64,000 nucleotides of DNA from Burkholderia lata (GCF_902499335.1 NZ_CABVQK010000001.1:496001-560000), one strand, 5' to 3'; shown: positions 43,495 through 53,422, counted from the first letter of the stretch. Made by a program: numbers and translations. Notes: generated by a model not told the origin, from the sequence alone.

Positions 43495-44348
43495 GCGGCC
43501 GCCTGTGCTGCGCGATCGGCCGGCGCACCACCCGCATGGCGGCGGCCGAGGTACGCCTCGATCACGCGCGGATCGTGCCGCACGTCGCGCGGCGCGCCTT
43601 CGGCGATCTTCACGCCGTTGTCGAGCACCATCACGCGGTCGGACACGCGCATCACGAGTTCGAGCTTGTGCTCGATCAGCAGGATGGTCAGGCCGCGCGT
43701 TTTCAGCGACTGGATCAGCTGCAGCATCTCGGCCGTTTCCGTCTCGTTCATCCCGGCCGTCGGTTCGTCGAGCAACAGCAGGCGCGGATGCAGCGCGAGC
43801 GCGCGGCCGATCTCCACACGCCGCCGGTTCGCATACGACAGGCTGTGCGCCGGATGATCGATGCGCGGCGTGAGCCGCTCGCCGAACCCGGCGACGATCG
43901 CGCGCGCATCTTCGCGCAGCGCGGCTTCCTCGCGCCGCACCGACGCGGGCCGCACGAGCGCGCGCAGCACCTCGGCCGCGGCGCCGAACGCGGGCCAGCC
44001 CGGCCGCGCCGCGCGCAGCCGCGCATGCGCGCCGATCAGCACGTTGTCGAGCACGCTCAGGTTGCCGAACACGCGGCCGTGCTGGAACGTGCGCGCGATG
44101 CCGAGCGCCGCGAGCCGCTCGGGCGCCGTGCCCGTGATGTCGAGGCCGTCGAACGTCACGCGGCCGGCATCGGGCCGGTCGGCGCCCGCGATCAGGTTGA
44201 ACAGCGTCGACTTGCCCGCGCCGTTCGGCCCGATCACGCTCAGCAGTTCGCCATCGGCGAGTGTCAGACTCGCGCCGTCGAGCGCGGTCACGCCGTCGAA
44301 GCGGCGCGTCAGGCCCTGTACGTCGAGCAAGGGTCGATTGGTCGTCAT
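43491..44348 (-). CDS. livG: ABC transporter ATPase, LivG type
   Basis: A 285-residue ATPase: Walker A IGPNGAGKST, LivG-type AALGIARTFQHGRVFGNLSVLDNVLIG, signature LSYANRRRVEIGRALA and Walker B LLLLDEPTAGMN. The signature has SYANRR in place of the usual SYGQQR. GGAGG precedes the ATG at 44348. Eleven bases separate it from the fused permease gene. Confidence 0.92.
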   Translation of the reverse strand: MTTNRPLLDVQGLTRRFDGVTALDGASLTLADGELLSVIGPNGAGKSTLFNLIAGADRPDAGRVTFDGLDITGTAPERLAALGIARTFQHGRVFGNLSVLDNVLIGAHARLRAARPGWPAFGAAAEVLRALVRPASVRREEAALREDARAIVAGFGERLTPRIDHPAHSLSYANRRRVEIGRALALHPRLLLLDEPTAGMNETETAEMLQLIQSLKTRGLTILLIEHKLELVMRVSDRVMVLDNGVKIAEGAPRDVRHDPRVIEAYLGRRHAGGAPADRAAQAAA

Positions 44349-44359
44349 CGCATTCCTCC

Positions 44360-46171
44360 TCACACCGTGCCGAGCAGGCCCTGCGGCCGGAACCGGACGA
44401 GCAGCAGCAGCACGAGGCCGTAGATCAGCATCCGGTAATCGGCCGCCCAGCGGAACAGCTCGGGCAGCCCGATCAGCGCGATCGCACCGGCGATGCCGCC
44501 GAGCACGTTGCCGAGCCCGCCGAGGATCACCATCGTCAGCGCGAGGATCGACACCTGCGAATCGAAGGTCTGGTGATTGATGTAGCTGTACAGGTGCGCG
44601 GCGATCCCGCCGCTCACGCCGGCCGCGACGCCGCCGACCGCGAATGCGATCGCCTTGTAGCGGTTCGGCGCGATGCCGTGCGCACGCGCAGCGACGTCGT
44701 CCTCGCGCACCGCGCGCAGCGTGCGGCCGAGATGCGAACGCAGCAGCCGCACCTGCACGAGCGCGAACACGACGAGCACCGCGAACGTGAACCAGTACGC
44801 GGCGCGCGCGGTCGTCGCCCACGGCAGCGGCGCGATGCCGGTGATGCCGAGCGGGCCGCGCGTGAGGCCGTCCCAGTTCAGGATCACGAGGCTCACCACT
44901 TCGCCGATGCCGAGCGTCGCGATCGACACGTAGTGCCCGCGCAGCCGGAATGCCGGATAGACGAGCAGCGTGCCGAGCACGGCCGTGATGACGCCCGCGC
45001 ACGGGATCGTCACGGCCGGTGGCCAGCCGAGATCCGACGACAGCAGCGCAGACGCATACGCGCCGATCACGAGCAGCGCCGCGTGGCCGAGCGAGATCTG
45101 CCCGACCGTGCCCGCCACCAGCGTGAGGCTCAGCGCGAGCAGCCCGTACAGCCAAGCGTTGGTCAGCGTCTGCAACACGTATGGCGACGCGCCGAGCCAC
45201 GGCAGCACGGCCGCCAGCGCGACCAGCACGACGAGTACCGGGCGCGGCACGCGTACGGCCTTCGCGGCCGCGAGGAAGGTGCCCGTCATCGGCTCCGGCG
45301 GCAGCGCGCGGTTCGCGCTGAACAGCCCGTTCGGCCGCCATACGAGGAACACGATCAGCAGCCCGAACGCGAACAGGTCGCGATAGCTGGTGCCGAACAG
45401 CGCGACGCCGTAGCTTTCGACGAGACCGAGCAGCAGGCTGCCCGCGATCGCGCCCGGCACGTTGCCGAGCCCGCCGATCAGCAGCGCAACCACACCCTTC
45501 AGCGTGGCCTGGAAGCCCATCGCCGGATCGATGCTGTTGTAGTACATGCCGACCAGCAGCCCGCTCACGCCGCCGAGCGCGCACGCGATCGCGAACACGG
45601 TCTGGTTCACGCGGTCGACGTCGACGCCCATCTGCAGCGCCGCATCGCGATCCTGCGCGGTCGCGCGCACGGCCCAGCCGAGCCGCGTGAAGCGCAGGAA
45701 GCCGTACAGCAGCGCGGCCGCCGCGATGCCGATGCCCGCGATCAGCAGGTCGAGCGAGCCGAGCGTCGCACCGGCGATCCGCAGGTGCCAGTTGGGCAGC
45801 GGCGTCGGCACCGCGCGCGGGTCCGCGCCGAATGCGAGCTGCACGAGCTGGTCGAGGATGAAGCTGATGCCGATCGTCGCGAGCAGCGGCGCGATGCGTG
45901 CCGCGTGACGCAGCGGCCGCAGCCCGATCCGCTCGATCGCGACGCCGAGCGCGCCGCAGCCGACGACGACCGCCGCGAGCGCGACCGGCAGCGGCAGCCC
46001 GAAGCGCGTCAGGCACAGCCAGCCGATGAACGCACCGACCATGTAGACCGAGCCGTGCGCGAAGTTGATCAGGTGCGACACGCCGAAGATCAGCGCGAGC
46101 CCGACCGCGAGCAGCGCGTAGATGTTGCCGACGATGAGGCCGTTGAGCGTGTAGTCGAGCCAGGAAGCCAT
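44360..46171 (-). CDS. Fused LivH-LivM permease of a branched-chain-type ABC importer
   Basis: A 603-residue membrane protein that joins the two permease subunits. Residues ~1-290 are LivH-like ([43 protein letters not shown]); residues ~320-600 are LivM-like ([43 protein letters not shown]). It forms the whole membrane channel as one chain. The ATG at 46171 starts the LivH helix directly. Such fusions are known in several Burkholderia importers. Confidence 0.92.
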   Translation of the reverse strand: MASWLDYTLNGLIVGNIYALLAVGLALIFGVSHLINFAHGSVYMVGAFIGWLCLTRFGLPLPVALAAVVVGCGALGVAIERIGLRPLRHAARIAPLLATIGISFILDQLVQLAFGADPRAVPTPLPNWHLRIAGATLGSLDLLIAGIGIAAAALLYGFLRFTRLGWAVRATAQDRDAALQMGVDVDRVNQTVFAIACALGGVSGLLVGMYYNSIDPAMGFQATLKGVVALLIGGLGNVPGAIAGSLLLGLVESYGVALFGTSYRDLFAFGLLIVFLVWRPNGLFSANRALPPEPMTGTFLAAAKAVRVPRPVLVVLVALAAVLPWLGASPYVLQTLTNAWLYGLLALSLTLVAGTVGQISLGHAALLVIGAYASALLSSDLGWPPAVTIPCAGVITAVLGTLLVYPAFRLRGHYVSIATLGIGEVVSLVILNWDGLTRGPLGITGIAPLPWATTARAAYWFTFAVLVVFALVQVRLLRSHLGRTLRAVREDDVAARAHGIAPNRYKAIAFAVGGVAAGVSGGIAAHLYSYINHQTFDSQVSILALTMVILGGLGNVLGGIAGAIALIGLPELFRWAADYRMLIYGLVLLLLVRFRPQGLLGTV

Positions 46172-46211
46172 CACGATGCGTCCGTTACGTGCATGCTGTT
46201 CAGGGCCGGGC

Positions 46212-47405
46212 TCAACGCGCGGCGAGCTGCGGTTTCGCGCCATCCCACAGCGCCCACTGCCCCTGCTTCACGACCAGATACACGGTACGTGCGCCCGCGA
46301 CGCGGCGCGTCTGCGGATCGAAGCGCACCTTGCCGAAGATCACGCTCGGCACGTCGCTGATTTTCGCGAAGCCGTCGTGTGCGGCCTGGCGCGTCGTGCC
46401 GTAGCGGCGCAGCACTTCGGCCGACAGGATCAGCGCGTCGTAGGCGCGCGCAACGAACGAATCGGGATCGGCGTGGAATTTCGCGCGATAGCGCTGCACG
46501 AACGCCTGCACTTCCGGGCGCGGCTCGGCCGGGAAGAAGTTCGATTCCGTATAGACGCCGTCGACGGCCGTGCCGCCCAGTTCGAGGAATTTCGGCGAAT
46601 ACACGGAGCCGACCGCCGCGATCGGCAGCGTGACGCCCGACGTGCGCGCCTGCCGCACGATCTGCGCGCCGTCCGCGTAGTACGAGATCAGCACGATCGA
46701 ATCGGGCTTCGATGCGCCGATCCGCACGAGCGTCGAACGGAAATCCTTCTCGGTCGGCTGATAGCCTTCGGCCGCGACGACCTGCGCGCCGAGCCCGGCC
46801 ACCGCCTTCGCGAAAATATCCTTGCTGGTGCGGCCCCAGTCGGTGTTCAGGTACAGCACCGCGATCCGCTTGAAGCCGAGCTCCTTCACCGCATAACGCG
46901 CGAGCAGCGGCTGCTCCTCGGCCTGGCTCAGCGCGGTGCTCCACAGATAGTCGCCGCCCTTCGTGAAGTCGGGATGCGAGTTCGTGAAGCCGAACTGGAT
47001 CAGCTGCCCGCGCTGGTAGATCGGCGATGCGGCCATCGACGTCGCGCTGGAGAAGTCACCCAGCTCGATCGCGATGCGCGGATCGGCGACGAACTTCTGC
47101 GCGATCGCGACGGCCTGGCGCGGGTCGCTGCGGCTGTCCTGGAAGTCGACCGCGAGCGGACGGCCATGAATGCCGCCGCTGCCGTTGATCTCGTCGAGCG
47201 CGAGATCGAAGCCGCGCTTCCATTGTTCGCCGTACTGCGCGTCCTGGCCCGTGAGCGGACCGCTCACGCCGATCACCACCGGCTCGCCCGACACGCCCGC
47301 CGCGAGCGCGCCGCCCGTCGACAAGCCCCATGCGGCAGCGAGCGCCGCCACCGTGCCCAGCACGCGCCGCCATGCGCCGCGTGCGTCGTTCCCCGAAACG
47401 TTCAT
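46212..47405 (-). CDS. ABC transporter substrate-binding protein, LivJ/amide-urea type
   Basis: A 397-residue periplasmic type I binding protein with a signal peptide ending near GGALAAG. Then [34 protein letters not shown], the N-terminal pattern of branched-chain/amide binders; [20 protein letters not shown] marks the ligand-site region. GGGGGACGC precedes the ATG at 47405. First gene of the importer operon; ligand unknown, possibly an aromatic or amide compound rather than an amino acid. Confidence 0.9.
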   Translation of the reverse strand: MNVSGNDARGAWRRVLGTVAALAAAWGLSTGGALAAGVSGEPVVIGVSGPLTGQDAQYGEQWKRGFDLALDEINGSGGIHGRPLAVDFQDSRSDPRQAVAIAQKFVADPRIAIELGDFSSATSMAASPIYQRGQLIQFGFTNSHPDFTKGGDYLWSTALSQAEEQPLLARYAVKELGFKRIAVLYLNTDWGRTSKDIFAKAVAGLGAQVVAAEGYQPTEKDFRSTLVRIGASKPDSIVLISYYADGAQIVRQARTSGVTLPIAAVGSVYSPKFLELGGTAVDGVYTESNFFPAEPRPEVQAFVQRYRAKFHADPDSFVARAYDALILSAEVLRRYGTTRQAAHDGFAKISDVPSVIFGKVRFDPQTRRVAGARTVYLVVKQGQWALWDGAKPQLAAR

Positions 47406-47759
47406 GCGTCCCCCAGCTTCAGTCAGTCGAAAAGAGTGAGGGCATGTAACCATCCGGTTCAGGACGATCCAACGAAGTTTTGCGCATATCGATATCGTGC
47501 GCCGCGCGAAGCGGAGAGGCTCGCAAGCGATCGCATGCACACCCTGTATCGCACGATGCATCAGCATGCATCGCAGCGCCTTGATTCGATTGGCGTTTCG
47601 TTCACGTCACCCGTCTCGACCAATGCGCACGCACGCGCAACCGGCCATCGCGACGATCGGGCGCTTCGCAGTTTTCGCGCTGTCGATAGCAAAAATCATT
47701 ATATGAATCGCGCATGCTCGCACTCCTACAATGCGCAAATCGCATCATCGGAAGGTGTC
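47406..47759. promoter_or_regulatory. Divergent LivJ/LysR control region
   Basis: A 354-bp gene-free gap of lower GC. It holds CGATGCAT-CAGC-ATGCATCG (47554-47573), a perfect 8-bp-arm dyad, and the palindrome ATATCGATAT (47486-47495). Both are candidates for LysR control of the importer operon. Confidence 0.5.
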
Positions 47760-48782
47760 ATGGAGCTGCATCAACTCGAAGCCTTTTCCGCGGTCATGTC
47801 GGCCGGCAGCGTGACCGGCGCGGGCGAACTGCTCGGCCGCTCGCAGCCGGCCGTCACGCGGCAGATCCAGGAGCTCGAAGCCGATCTCGGCTACGCGCTG
47901 TTCGACCGGCATGGCCCGCGCGTCACGCCGACGCGGCGCGCGTTCCTGCTCTACGAGGAAGTCGAACGCTCGCTGGTCGGCCTGCGTGCGATCGAGGCAC
48001 GTGCACGGGCGCTCGGCGATGAAACCGCCGAACCCGTGCGCATCGCGGCAACCCCTTCGCTCGCGGCCACGCTCGTGCCGACCGCGCTCGCCGCGCTGCC
48101 CGACGGCGCGCAGGCGCCGCACTACCAGTTGCGCAGCGAATCGGCCGAGCATGTCGTGCACGAGGTGCTGGCCGGGACGGCCGATGTCGGCGTCGTCACG
48201 CTGCCGATGGCACACGCGGGGCTCGACGTGCACTGGATCGCGCAGACGCCGTGCGTCGCCGTGCTACCCGCCGGCGACCCGCTCGCGGCGCAGCCGCGCA
48301 TCGCGCTGCGCGATCTCGCACGCCGCCGCATCGTGACGGTCGCGAACCGGCACCGGCTGCGCCAGCGGATCGATGCGGCATTCGCGGCCGCACGGGTCGA
48401 CGCCCGCGTGTTCATCGAAACCAATGCATCGCTGAATGCGGTGATGGCCGCACGCGCGGGCATCGGGATCGGCATCGTCGATCCGGCGACGGGTGTCGCG
48501 CTGCCGGTGGACGGTGTCGTCGCGCGCCCGCTCGACGTCGACATCCCGTTCGCATTCGGCGTCGCGACGCCGGCCGGCAAGACGCGCACGGCCGCCGTCG
48601 ATGCGCTGCTCGATGCGCTGCACCGTACGACGCGCGCCCTGCTCGACGACGTGATCTTTCATGAAGCGGCCGCGCACGACGCGCTGCTGCGTGGCGACCG
48701 GCTGCGCAGCGAGCGCGGCGGCCGCACGCCGCCCGCGCCTCGCCCGACCCGCACCCGCCGTTCGCGCAAGGAGGCCGCATGA
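47760..48782 (+). CDS. LysR family transcriptional regulator
   Basis: A 340-residue LysR protein: winged helix MELHQLEAFSAVMSAGSVTGAGELLGRSQPAVTRQIQELE, then an effector domain ending near residue 290 and a ~45-residue basic/Pro-rich tail (RPTRTRRSRKEAA). HTH resembles OccR/NocR-type regulators of opine use. GGAAGG precedes the ATG. Its stop overlaps the flavoprotein start (ATGA at 48779-48782), so it is the first gene of the following operon and divergent from the importer it probably controls. Confidence 0.9.
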   Translation: MELHQLEAFSAVMSAGSVTGAGELLGRSQPAVTRQIQELEADLGYALFDRHGPRVTPTRRAFLLYEEVERSLVGLRAIEARARALGDETAEPVRIAATPSLAATLVPTALAALPDGAQAPHYQLRSESAEHVVHEVLAGTADVGVVTLPMAHAGLDVHWIAQTPCVAVLPAGDPLAAQPRIALRDLARRRIVTVANRHRLRQRIDAAFAAARVDARVFIETNASLNAVMAARAGIGIGIVDPATGVALPVDGVVARPLDVDIPFAFGVATPAGKTRTAAVDALLDALHRTTRALLDDVIFHEAAAHDALLRGDRLRSERGGRTPPAPRPTRTRRSRKEAA

Positions 48783-50203
48783 CGACCTCGCTCCACGCAC
48801 TCGAAGCACGGCTCGCGCAAGACCTGCGCTGGCTCGACCTGCCCGCGCCGTCGTGGGTGCCGCCGCGCGAGGCCGACGGCACACGCGTGCTCGACGTCGC
48901 GATCGTCGGCGGCGGCATGGCCGGGCTCGCGGCTTCCGCCGAACTGCGCCTGCTCGGCATCGACAACCAGTGCGTGATCGACCGCGCGCCGGCCGGCTAC
49001 GAAGGGCCGTGGGTCACGTTCGCGCGGATGGACACGCTGCGCTCGCCGAAGCAGCTCGCGGGCCCCGCGCTCGGGCTGCCCGCGCTGACGTTCCGCGCAT
49101 GGTTCGAGGCGCAATACGGCCGCGACGCATGGGACGCGCTCTACAAGATTCCGCGCACGCAATGGATGGACTACCTGCGCTGGTACCGCCGCGCGCTCGA
49201 CCTGCAGGTACGCAACGACACCACGCTCGTCGCGCTGCGTCCGCGCGACGACGGCCTGCTCGCGCTCGATGTGCGCGGCAACGGCGAAGCGCAGACGCTG
49301 CTCGCGCGCCACGTGGTCCTCGCCACCGGCCGCGACGGGCTCGGCGGCCCGTACGTACCGCCCGTCGCGCAACGCACGCCGCGCACGCGCTGGGCCCATT
49401 CGTCCGAGCCGATCGATTTCGCGGCGCTCGCGGGCAAGCGCGTCGGCGTGGTCGGCGCGGGCGCGTCCGCGTTCGACAATGCGGGCACCGCGCTCGAAGC
49501 CGGCGCCGCGCGCGTCGACCTGTTCTTCCGCCGCGCGGACATTCCGCGCATCAACAAGCTGACGGGCATCGGCAGCCCGGGCCTCGTGCACGGCTACGCC
49601 GATCTCGACGACGCGACGAAGTGGCGCTTCATGCACTACGCGCTGACGTCGCAAACGCCGCCGCCGCGCGACAGCGTGCTGCGTGTGTCGCGCCACGCGC
49701 ATGCGCATTTCCACGCGAACAGCCCGATCGAGACGCTCGCCGAACACGCGGACGGCCTCGACGTCACGACGCCGCGCGGGCGCTACCCCGTCGATTTCCT
49801 GATCTTCGCGACCGGCTTCCATTCGGACTGGACGACGCGCGCGGAATTCGCGTCGTTCGGCGCGCAGGTGCGGCGCTGGAAGGATCGCTATCGACCGGAA
49901 CCGGGCACGTGGCTCGACGAACTCGCCGAGTCGCCCGATCTCGGCCCCGCATTCGCATTCCAGGAGCGCGAGCCCGGCACGTGCGCGGCCATCACGCGGA
50001 TCCATTGCTTCAACCATGCGGCGAGCCTGAGCCACGGCAAGCTGTCCGGCGATATCCCGGCCATCAGCGCGGGCGCCAGGCGGCTCGCGCGCGGCATTGC
50101 GAGCCGGCTGTTCGACGCTGACCGCGACCGCCACTACGACGCGCTCGTCGCATACGCGAACGCCGAACTGCAAGGCGACGAATGGCGCGACGCAGACGCG
50201 TGA
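48779..50203 (+). CDS. FAD/NAD(P)-binding flavoprotein oxidoreductase (FMO-like)
   Basis: A 474-residue flavoprotein. FAD motif VAIVGGGMAGLAASAELRLLG (about 40-60), a second dinucleotide site RVGVVGAGASAFDNAGTALE (about 221-240) and the FATGFHSDW segment typical of flavin monooxygenases. There is no strict FxGxxxHxxxW fingerprint; the linker reads TRWAHSSEPIDFAALAGK. It starts by overlap with the LysR gene and is followed 45 bp later by two CMD-like genes. A role in oxidising a nitrogen or sulfur compound brought in by the importer is possible but unproven. Confidence 0.85.
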   Translation: MTTSLHALEARLAQDLRWLDLPAPSWVPPREADGTRVLDVAIVGGGMAGLAASAELRLLGIDNQCVIDRAPAGYEGPWVTFARMDTLRSPKQLAGPALGLPALTFRAWFEAQYGRDAWDALYKIPRTQWMDYLRWYRRALDLQVRNDTTLVALRPRDDGLLALDVRGNGEAQTLLARHVVLATGRDGLGGPYVPPVAQRTPRTRWAHSSEPIDFAALAGKRVGVVGAGASAFDNAGTALEAGAARVDLFFRRADIPRINKLTGIGSPGLVHGYADLDDATKWRFMHYALTSQTPPPRDSVLRVSRHAHAHFHANSPIETLAEHADGLDVTTPRGRYPVDFLIFATGFHSDWTTRAEFASFGAQVRRWKDRYRPEPGTWLDELAESPDLGPAFAFQEREPGTCAAITRIHCFNHAASLSHGKLSGDIPAISAGARRLARGIASRLFDADRDRHYDALVAYANAELQGDEWRDADA

Positions 50204-50248
50204 GCGCACGTTCATCGATCACATTGACGACGAAGGGAACCCGAAACG

Positions 50249-50779
50249 ATGACTGAATCCATCACGCCGGCCGATGCGCCGGACACGATCGACGCAGTAG
50301 CCGGCCTGCGCGACGGCGATGCGGTCGCCGCGCTGCGCCGCGCGCGCGACAAGGTGCTGCTGCATACGCGACTAAGCGAAGCCGCGTTGTTCGATCCCGC
50401 GCTGCCCGATCTTTCGCTAACCGAACGATTGCACGCGGCACGGTATGTCGCACAAAAATCGAACGCACTCGCATTGGCCGACACGTATCGAAAACGACTG
50501 GTCGACGCAGGCGGCACGCTCGACGATATCGCACGGGCAGACGCCGATGCATTCGACGCATTGCCCCGCCGCATCGGCGCGATCCTGGCGCATGCGCGCC
50601 TGCTGGCGCGCTCCCCTGTCGATGCACGCCCGTCCGATCTCGACGCGCTGAAGTCGGCCGGACTCACGACGCCCGCGATCGTCGCGCTGTCGCAACTCGT
50701 TGCGTTCGTCGCGTATCAGTTGCGTGTCGCGGCTGCCGCGCAAGCACTTCAGGCGCGTGCCGCCACGGAGGCCGCATGA
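50249..50779 (+). CDS. CMD-like protein without active-site Cys (Avi_7170-like)
   Basis: A 176-residue helical protein resembling the CMD-domain partner family that is found next to alkylhydroperoxidase-domain proteins. It contains no Cys at all, so it lacks the CxxC redox pair of AhpD enzymes. Visible pattern: LSLTERLHAARYVAQKSNALALADTYR and ALSQLVAFVAYQLRVAAAAQAL. Overlaps the next gene by 4 bp (ATGA at 50776), which suggests a hetero-complex with it. Confidence 0.8.
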   Translation: MTESITPADAPDTIDAVAGLRDGDAVAALRRARDKVLLHTRLSEAALFDPALPDLSLTERLHAARYVAQKSNALALADTYRKRLVDAGGTLDDIARADADAFDALPRRIGAILAHARLLARSPVDARPSDLDALKSAGLTTPAIVALSQLVAFVAYQLRVAAAAQALQARAATEAA

Positions 50780-51369
50780 CGACGACCACCCACGGCTTCA
50801 CGTCCGACACGCTCGGCTGGCGTGCCTGGCTCGATACCGTTTCGCTCGATGCCGCGACGCCCGATCAGCTTGCGGTGCTCGAAGCGAGCCATCCGCAAGC
50901 GAAGACGTCCGACTACTACCTGCTGCTCGTCCATCTTCCCGAGATCCTGCGGCAACGCTCGGGCGTGTTCAACGCGATCATGTACGGCCCCGGCGGGCTG
51001 TCGCGCGCGGAGCGCGAACTGGCGAGCACCGCCGTGTCGCGCGTGAACGGCTGCGTGTATTGCGCGTCCGTGCATGCGCAGCGCTTCGCGCAGCTCGCGA
51101 AACGCACCGACGCGATCGAGCAGGTGTTCGACGATCCGGCGACGGCCGGCACGACGGCGCGCGAACGCGCGATCGTCCGCTATGCGATCGCGCTGACGGA
51201 GCGGCCCGATACGGTCGACGCGCGCGACATCGCCGCGCTGGAAGCCGAAGGGCTGACGAATGAGGAGATTCTCGACCTGTCGCACGCGATCGCGATCTTC
51301 GCGTGGGCGAACCGGTTGATGCTGACGCTCGGCGAACCGGTGTTTCCGGAGCAGGTAGCCCACGTCTGA
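50776..51369 (+). CDS. Alkylhydroperoxidase-domain protein (CMD/AhpD-like, Avi_7169-like)
   Basis: A 197-residue AhpD-fold protein with the redox motif NGCVYCASVHAQRFAQLAKR (CxxC-x2-H, about residues 91-97) preceded by LSRAERELASTAVSRV. It could reduce peroxides or transfer electrons by disulfide exchange. Coupled to the Cys-free homologue upstream, and in an operon with the flavoprotein and LysR. A 9-bp hairpin follows at 51406-51429. Confidence 0.88.
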   Translation: MTTTTHGFTSDTLGWRAWLDTVSLDAATPDQLAVLEASHPQAKTSDYYLLLVHLPEILRQRSGVFNAIMYGPGGLSRAERELASTAVSRVNGCVYCASVHAQRFAQLAKRTDAIEQVFDDPATAGTTARERAIVRYAIALTERPDTVDARDIAALEAEGLTNEEILDLSHAIAIFAWANRLMLTLGEPVFPEQVAHV

Positions 51370-51405
51370 TCCGTCTGACCATTCCACGCGATTGATCTGA
51401 CGAAT

Positions 51406-51429
51406 TCCGGCGCACAAAGCTGCGCCGGA
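51406..51429. terminator. Terminator-like hairpin between convergent genes
   Basis: TCCGGCGCA-CAAAGC-TGCGCCGGA, perfect 9-bp arms, 37 bp after the AhpD-like stop and 55 bp before the end of the methyltransferase gene. Confidence 0.6.
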
Positions 51430-51484
51430 CTCACGCTCATGTGCGTCACCAACGTTCAGGGATGGCGAGCTTCCGGTAATCCCG

Positions 51485-52186
51485 TCAGAACACGCCGGGA
51501 ATCAGTCGATATCGAACCTGCGTCTTGTACGCCCGATAATCCGCGTCTTCCGACAACACGCGTTCCTCGAATCTGATTCTCCCGATTTGCAACAGCATCC
51601 AGACGCCGATCGTGACCAGGTTTCGGGTACTGAAGTTGGTGAGCAGGAAGCCGATTTCGGACAACAGGTAACCGGCATAGATCGGGTGACGCACGAAGCG
51701 GTACGCGCCGATCGAGACTACCCCGCGGTTTGCCGGCAGCAGACCGAATGAGCGCCCCAGCGACAGCTTCGCGAACAATTGCAATGCAATCCCGACAATC
51801 TGCCCGCCGCCCCCGGCCCACTCCGGAATCAGTTGGGTACTGGCGGTCAGCTGATAGGCGAGGCAATAGAATGAACCGCCAATCGAAAGGCACACCGCGA
51901 CCGGATGCCAGTCGCGCCGCCTCGGCAATTTCGCGAAGGCCGAGAATCCAACGGTCAGTACTGCAGAGGCCAACAGCAGGATCAGCGTGATCCGGCCTGG
52001 ATTCAATCGCCACTGAAAATAGATCAAACAGGCGAACACGCCCAGCACCGTCACGGAAGACACGCGAGCACCAAGCTCGATCAGACTGATCTGCTCCGAT
52101 GCCTCTCTCACACCCGTAGCGTGTACTGCCAACGTACTTTGCGTGCGCGCTCCCCGTGCCCCTGCGTCCTGTATCGCCTGTTTCAT
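51485..52186 (-). CDS. Isoprenylcysteine-carboxyl-methyltransferase-like membrane protein
   Basis: A 233-residue integral membrane protein of the ICMT/PEMT family: about five helices (e.g. VSSVTVLGVFACLIYFQWRL, ITLILLLASAVLTVGFSAF) and the SAM-binding pair VRHPIYAGYLLSEIGFL and RIRFEERVLSEDADYRAYKTQVRYRLIPGVF. The substrate of bacterial members is generally unknown. GC and codon use are visibly lower than in neighbouring genes (many TTG, ATT, AAT codons) and no good ribosome site precedes the ATG, which suggests acquisition by transfer. Confidence 0.85.
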   Translation of the reverse strand: MKQAIQDAGARGARTQSTLAVHATGVREASEQISLIELGARVSSVTVLGVFACLIYFQWRLNPGRITLILLLASAVLTVGFSAFAKLPRRRDWHPVAVCLSIGGSFYCLAYQLTASTQLIPEWAGGGGQIVGIALQLFAKLSLGRSFGLLPANRGVVSIGAYRFVRHPIYAGYLLSEIGFLLTNFSTRNLVTIGVWMLLQIGRIRFEERVLSEDADYRAYKTQVRYRLIPGVF

Positions 52187-52592
52187 GTTATTGGTCTGTA
52201 ATTTATTGAGGACTTTTTATATTTCCATTTCAGACTAGCATGCCCTCTCAATGGGCGAACGCCCAAGTTTCAACTTTCTGATGTTGATTGGTGTAATTCC
52301 CGAGCGCCCGGTCGAATGGTGATACCGACGCAAGGGACGCGCGGTCCACCCATCCATTCCCGGCTCATATTGATTTTCAGGCGAACGAAATCATCTCTGC
52401 CGCCTCGCAAACGTTTGGCTTGCCCTGGGCGAAATCGGCCTGATGCAGGTCACGCACTGGGTGACCAGGATGGAAGGCGGGTAACGGCGCAACGCGGCAG
52501 ACTTCGCGCTGGCCTCTTTGCTTCGCAGCCGCGACGTGGCCAATCCATCCGCGGTCCAGACGCGTCGGCAGCCTGACGCGGTCCCGCCCGCA
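52187..52592. other. 406-bp gene-free, lower-GC stretch
   Basis: I see no gene here. The half next to the methyltransferase start is AT-rich (TTATTGAGGACTTTTTATATTT begins near 52203) and probably holds its promoter. GGTCAC-N7-GTGACC (52448-52466) is the only clear dyad. Open frames lack ribosome sites and codon bias. Confidence 0.5.
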
Positions 52593-53024
52593 TCACGCCT
52601 TGTGCGTCGACAGCAAAATGCTCGTTTCGGTATTCGCGATCCCGTCGATCAGCCGGATCGCGCCGAGCACGCGATCGAAGTGCTCGAGCGAATCGGCATG
52701 CAGCTCGGCGACGAGATCCCAGCGCCCGTTGGTGCTGTGGATCGACGCGACGTTCGGATGCCCGCGCAGCACCTTCACCACTTCCGCGCCGCGATTGCCC
52801 TGCACCGCGATCGACATCAGCGCGCGGATCCGGTGCCGTTCCGCCGCCGGCTTGAGCCGCACCGTATAGCCGACGATCACGCCGTTCTTCTCCAGCCGCG
52901 TCAGCCGGTTCTGCACGGTCGCGCGCGCGACGCGCAATTCCTTCGCCAGCGCGACGACGGGCAGTCGCGCGTTGTCGCGCAGCAGTGCGATGAGCTGCCG
53001 GTCGACGTCGTCGAGCGTGATCAT
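52593..53024 (-). CDS. Lrp/AsnC family regulator
   Basis: A 143-residue Lrp-type protein: ITLDDVDRQLIALLRDNARLPVVALAKELRVARATVQNRLTRLEKNGVIVGY is the HTH part, and the RAM domain includes VQGNRGAEVVKVLRGHPNVASIHSTNGRWDLVAEL. Divergent from ornithine cyclodeaminase and CtlX genes, it most likely controls them in response to arginine, ornithine or citrulline (inference). Confidence 0.92.
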   Translation of the reverse strand: MITLDDVDRQLIALLRDNARLPVVALAKELRVARATVQNRLTRLEKNGVIVGYTVRLKPAAERHRIRALMSIAVQGNRGAEVVKVLRGHPNVASIHSTNGRWDLVAELHADSLEHFDRVLGAIRLIDGIANTETSILLSTHKA

Positions 53025-53422
53025 GGACGGGCCTTCCTGTTGAACGTGAACCGGCCGCCAGCGTGCCGGAGGCTGAGCATTCCGGCCAGTGCGATTTGAT
53101 CAAACTGCCGGATTGGGGTGGCAATTTGCCAAGTCTATCGATAAATCTGCCACTTTTGCTGTCTTTTTGTTGGCTCGACTCGCGGAAATAATGACTCTAT
53201 CGACCGGCCGGACAAGCCGCGCGGGCGCTTTCCAGGAAGCCCGAACGCGCGCCGAAGCACCGCCCGGTCGACCAGGACGCCAGGGACACCCGTACCGGCA
53301 CTGAGTAATTGCAAAGCATGGGACCCGAGTAAGCGCTAAAGCGCTAACTCGGGTCGACCGCACAAGGCATGGGACCCGAGTAAGCGCTAAAGCGCTAACT
53401 CGGGTCGACAGGAGACAAACTT
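53025..53422. promoter_or_regulatory. Lrp/ornithine-cyclodeaminase control region
   Basis: A 398-bp gene-free gap. Two palindromes suit Lrp binding: TTTGATCAAA (53095-53104) and TGGCAATTTGCCA (53119-53131). AT-rich DNA with ATCGATAAAT follows. The last ~110 bp carry two identical hairpin units, listed separately. AGGAGA lies before the ATG at 53423. Confidence 0.55.
53316..53409 (+). repeat. Two identical 43-bp hairpin units in the ornithine cyclodeaminase leader
   Basis: The units at 53316-53358 and 53367-53409 are identical, 51 bp apart, with 8 bp between. Each forms a near-perfect hairpin: GACCCGAGTAAGCGCT-AA-AGCGCTAACTCGGGTC has 15 of 16 pairs (53322-53355 and 53373-53406). The second ends 13 bp before the start codon. 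Because the units are also direct repeats, alternative long-range pairings are possible. Confidence 0.92.

Noticed and set aside
52316..52576. Short frames in the gap before the Lrp gene
   Set aside because: No ribosome site, no codon bias, no recognisable motif.
53089..53304. 71-codon plus-strand frame upstream of ornithine cyclodeaminase
   Set aside because: No ribosome site, overlaps palindromes and the promoter region, composition not codon-like.
53316..53409. CRISPR-like array
   Set aside because: Only two units, spacer of 8 bp, no cas genes; the units are self-complementary hairpins.
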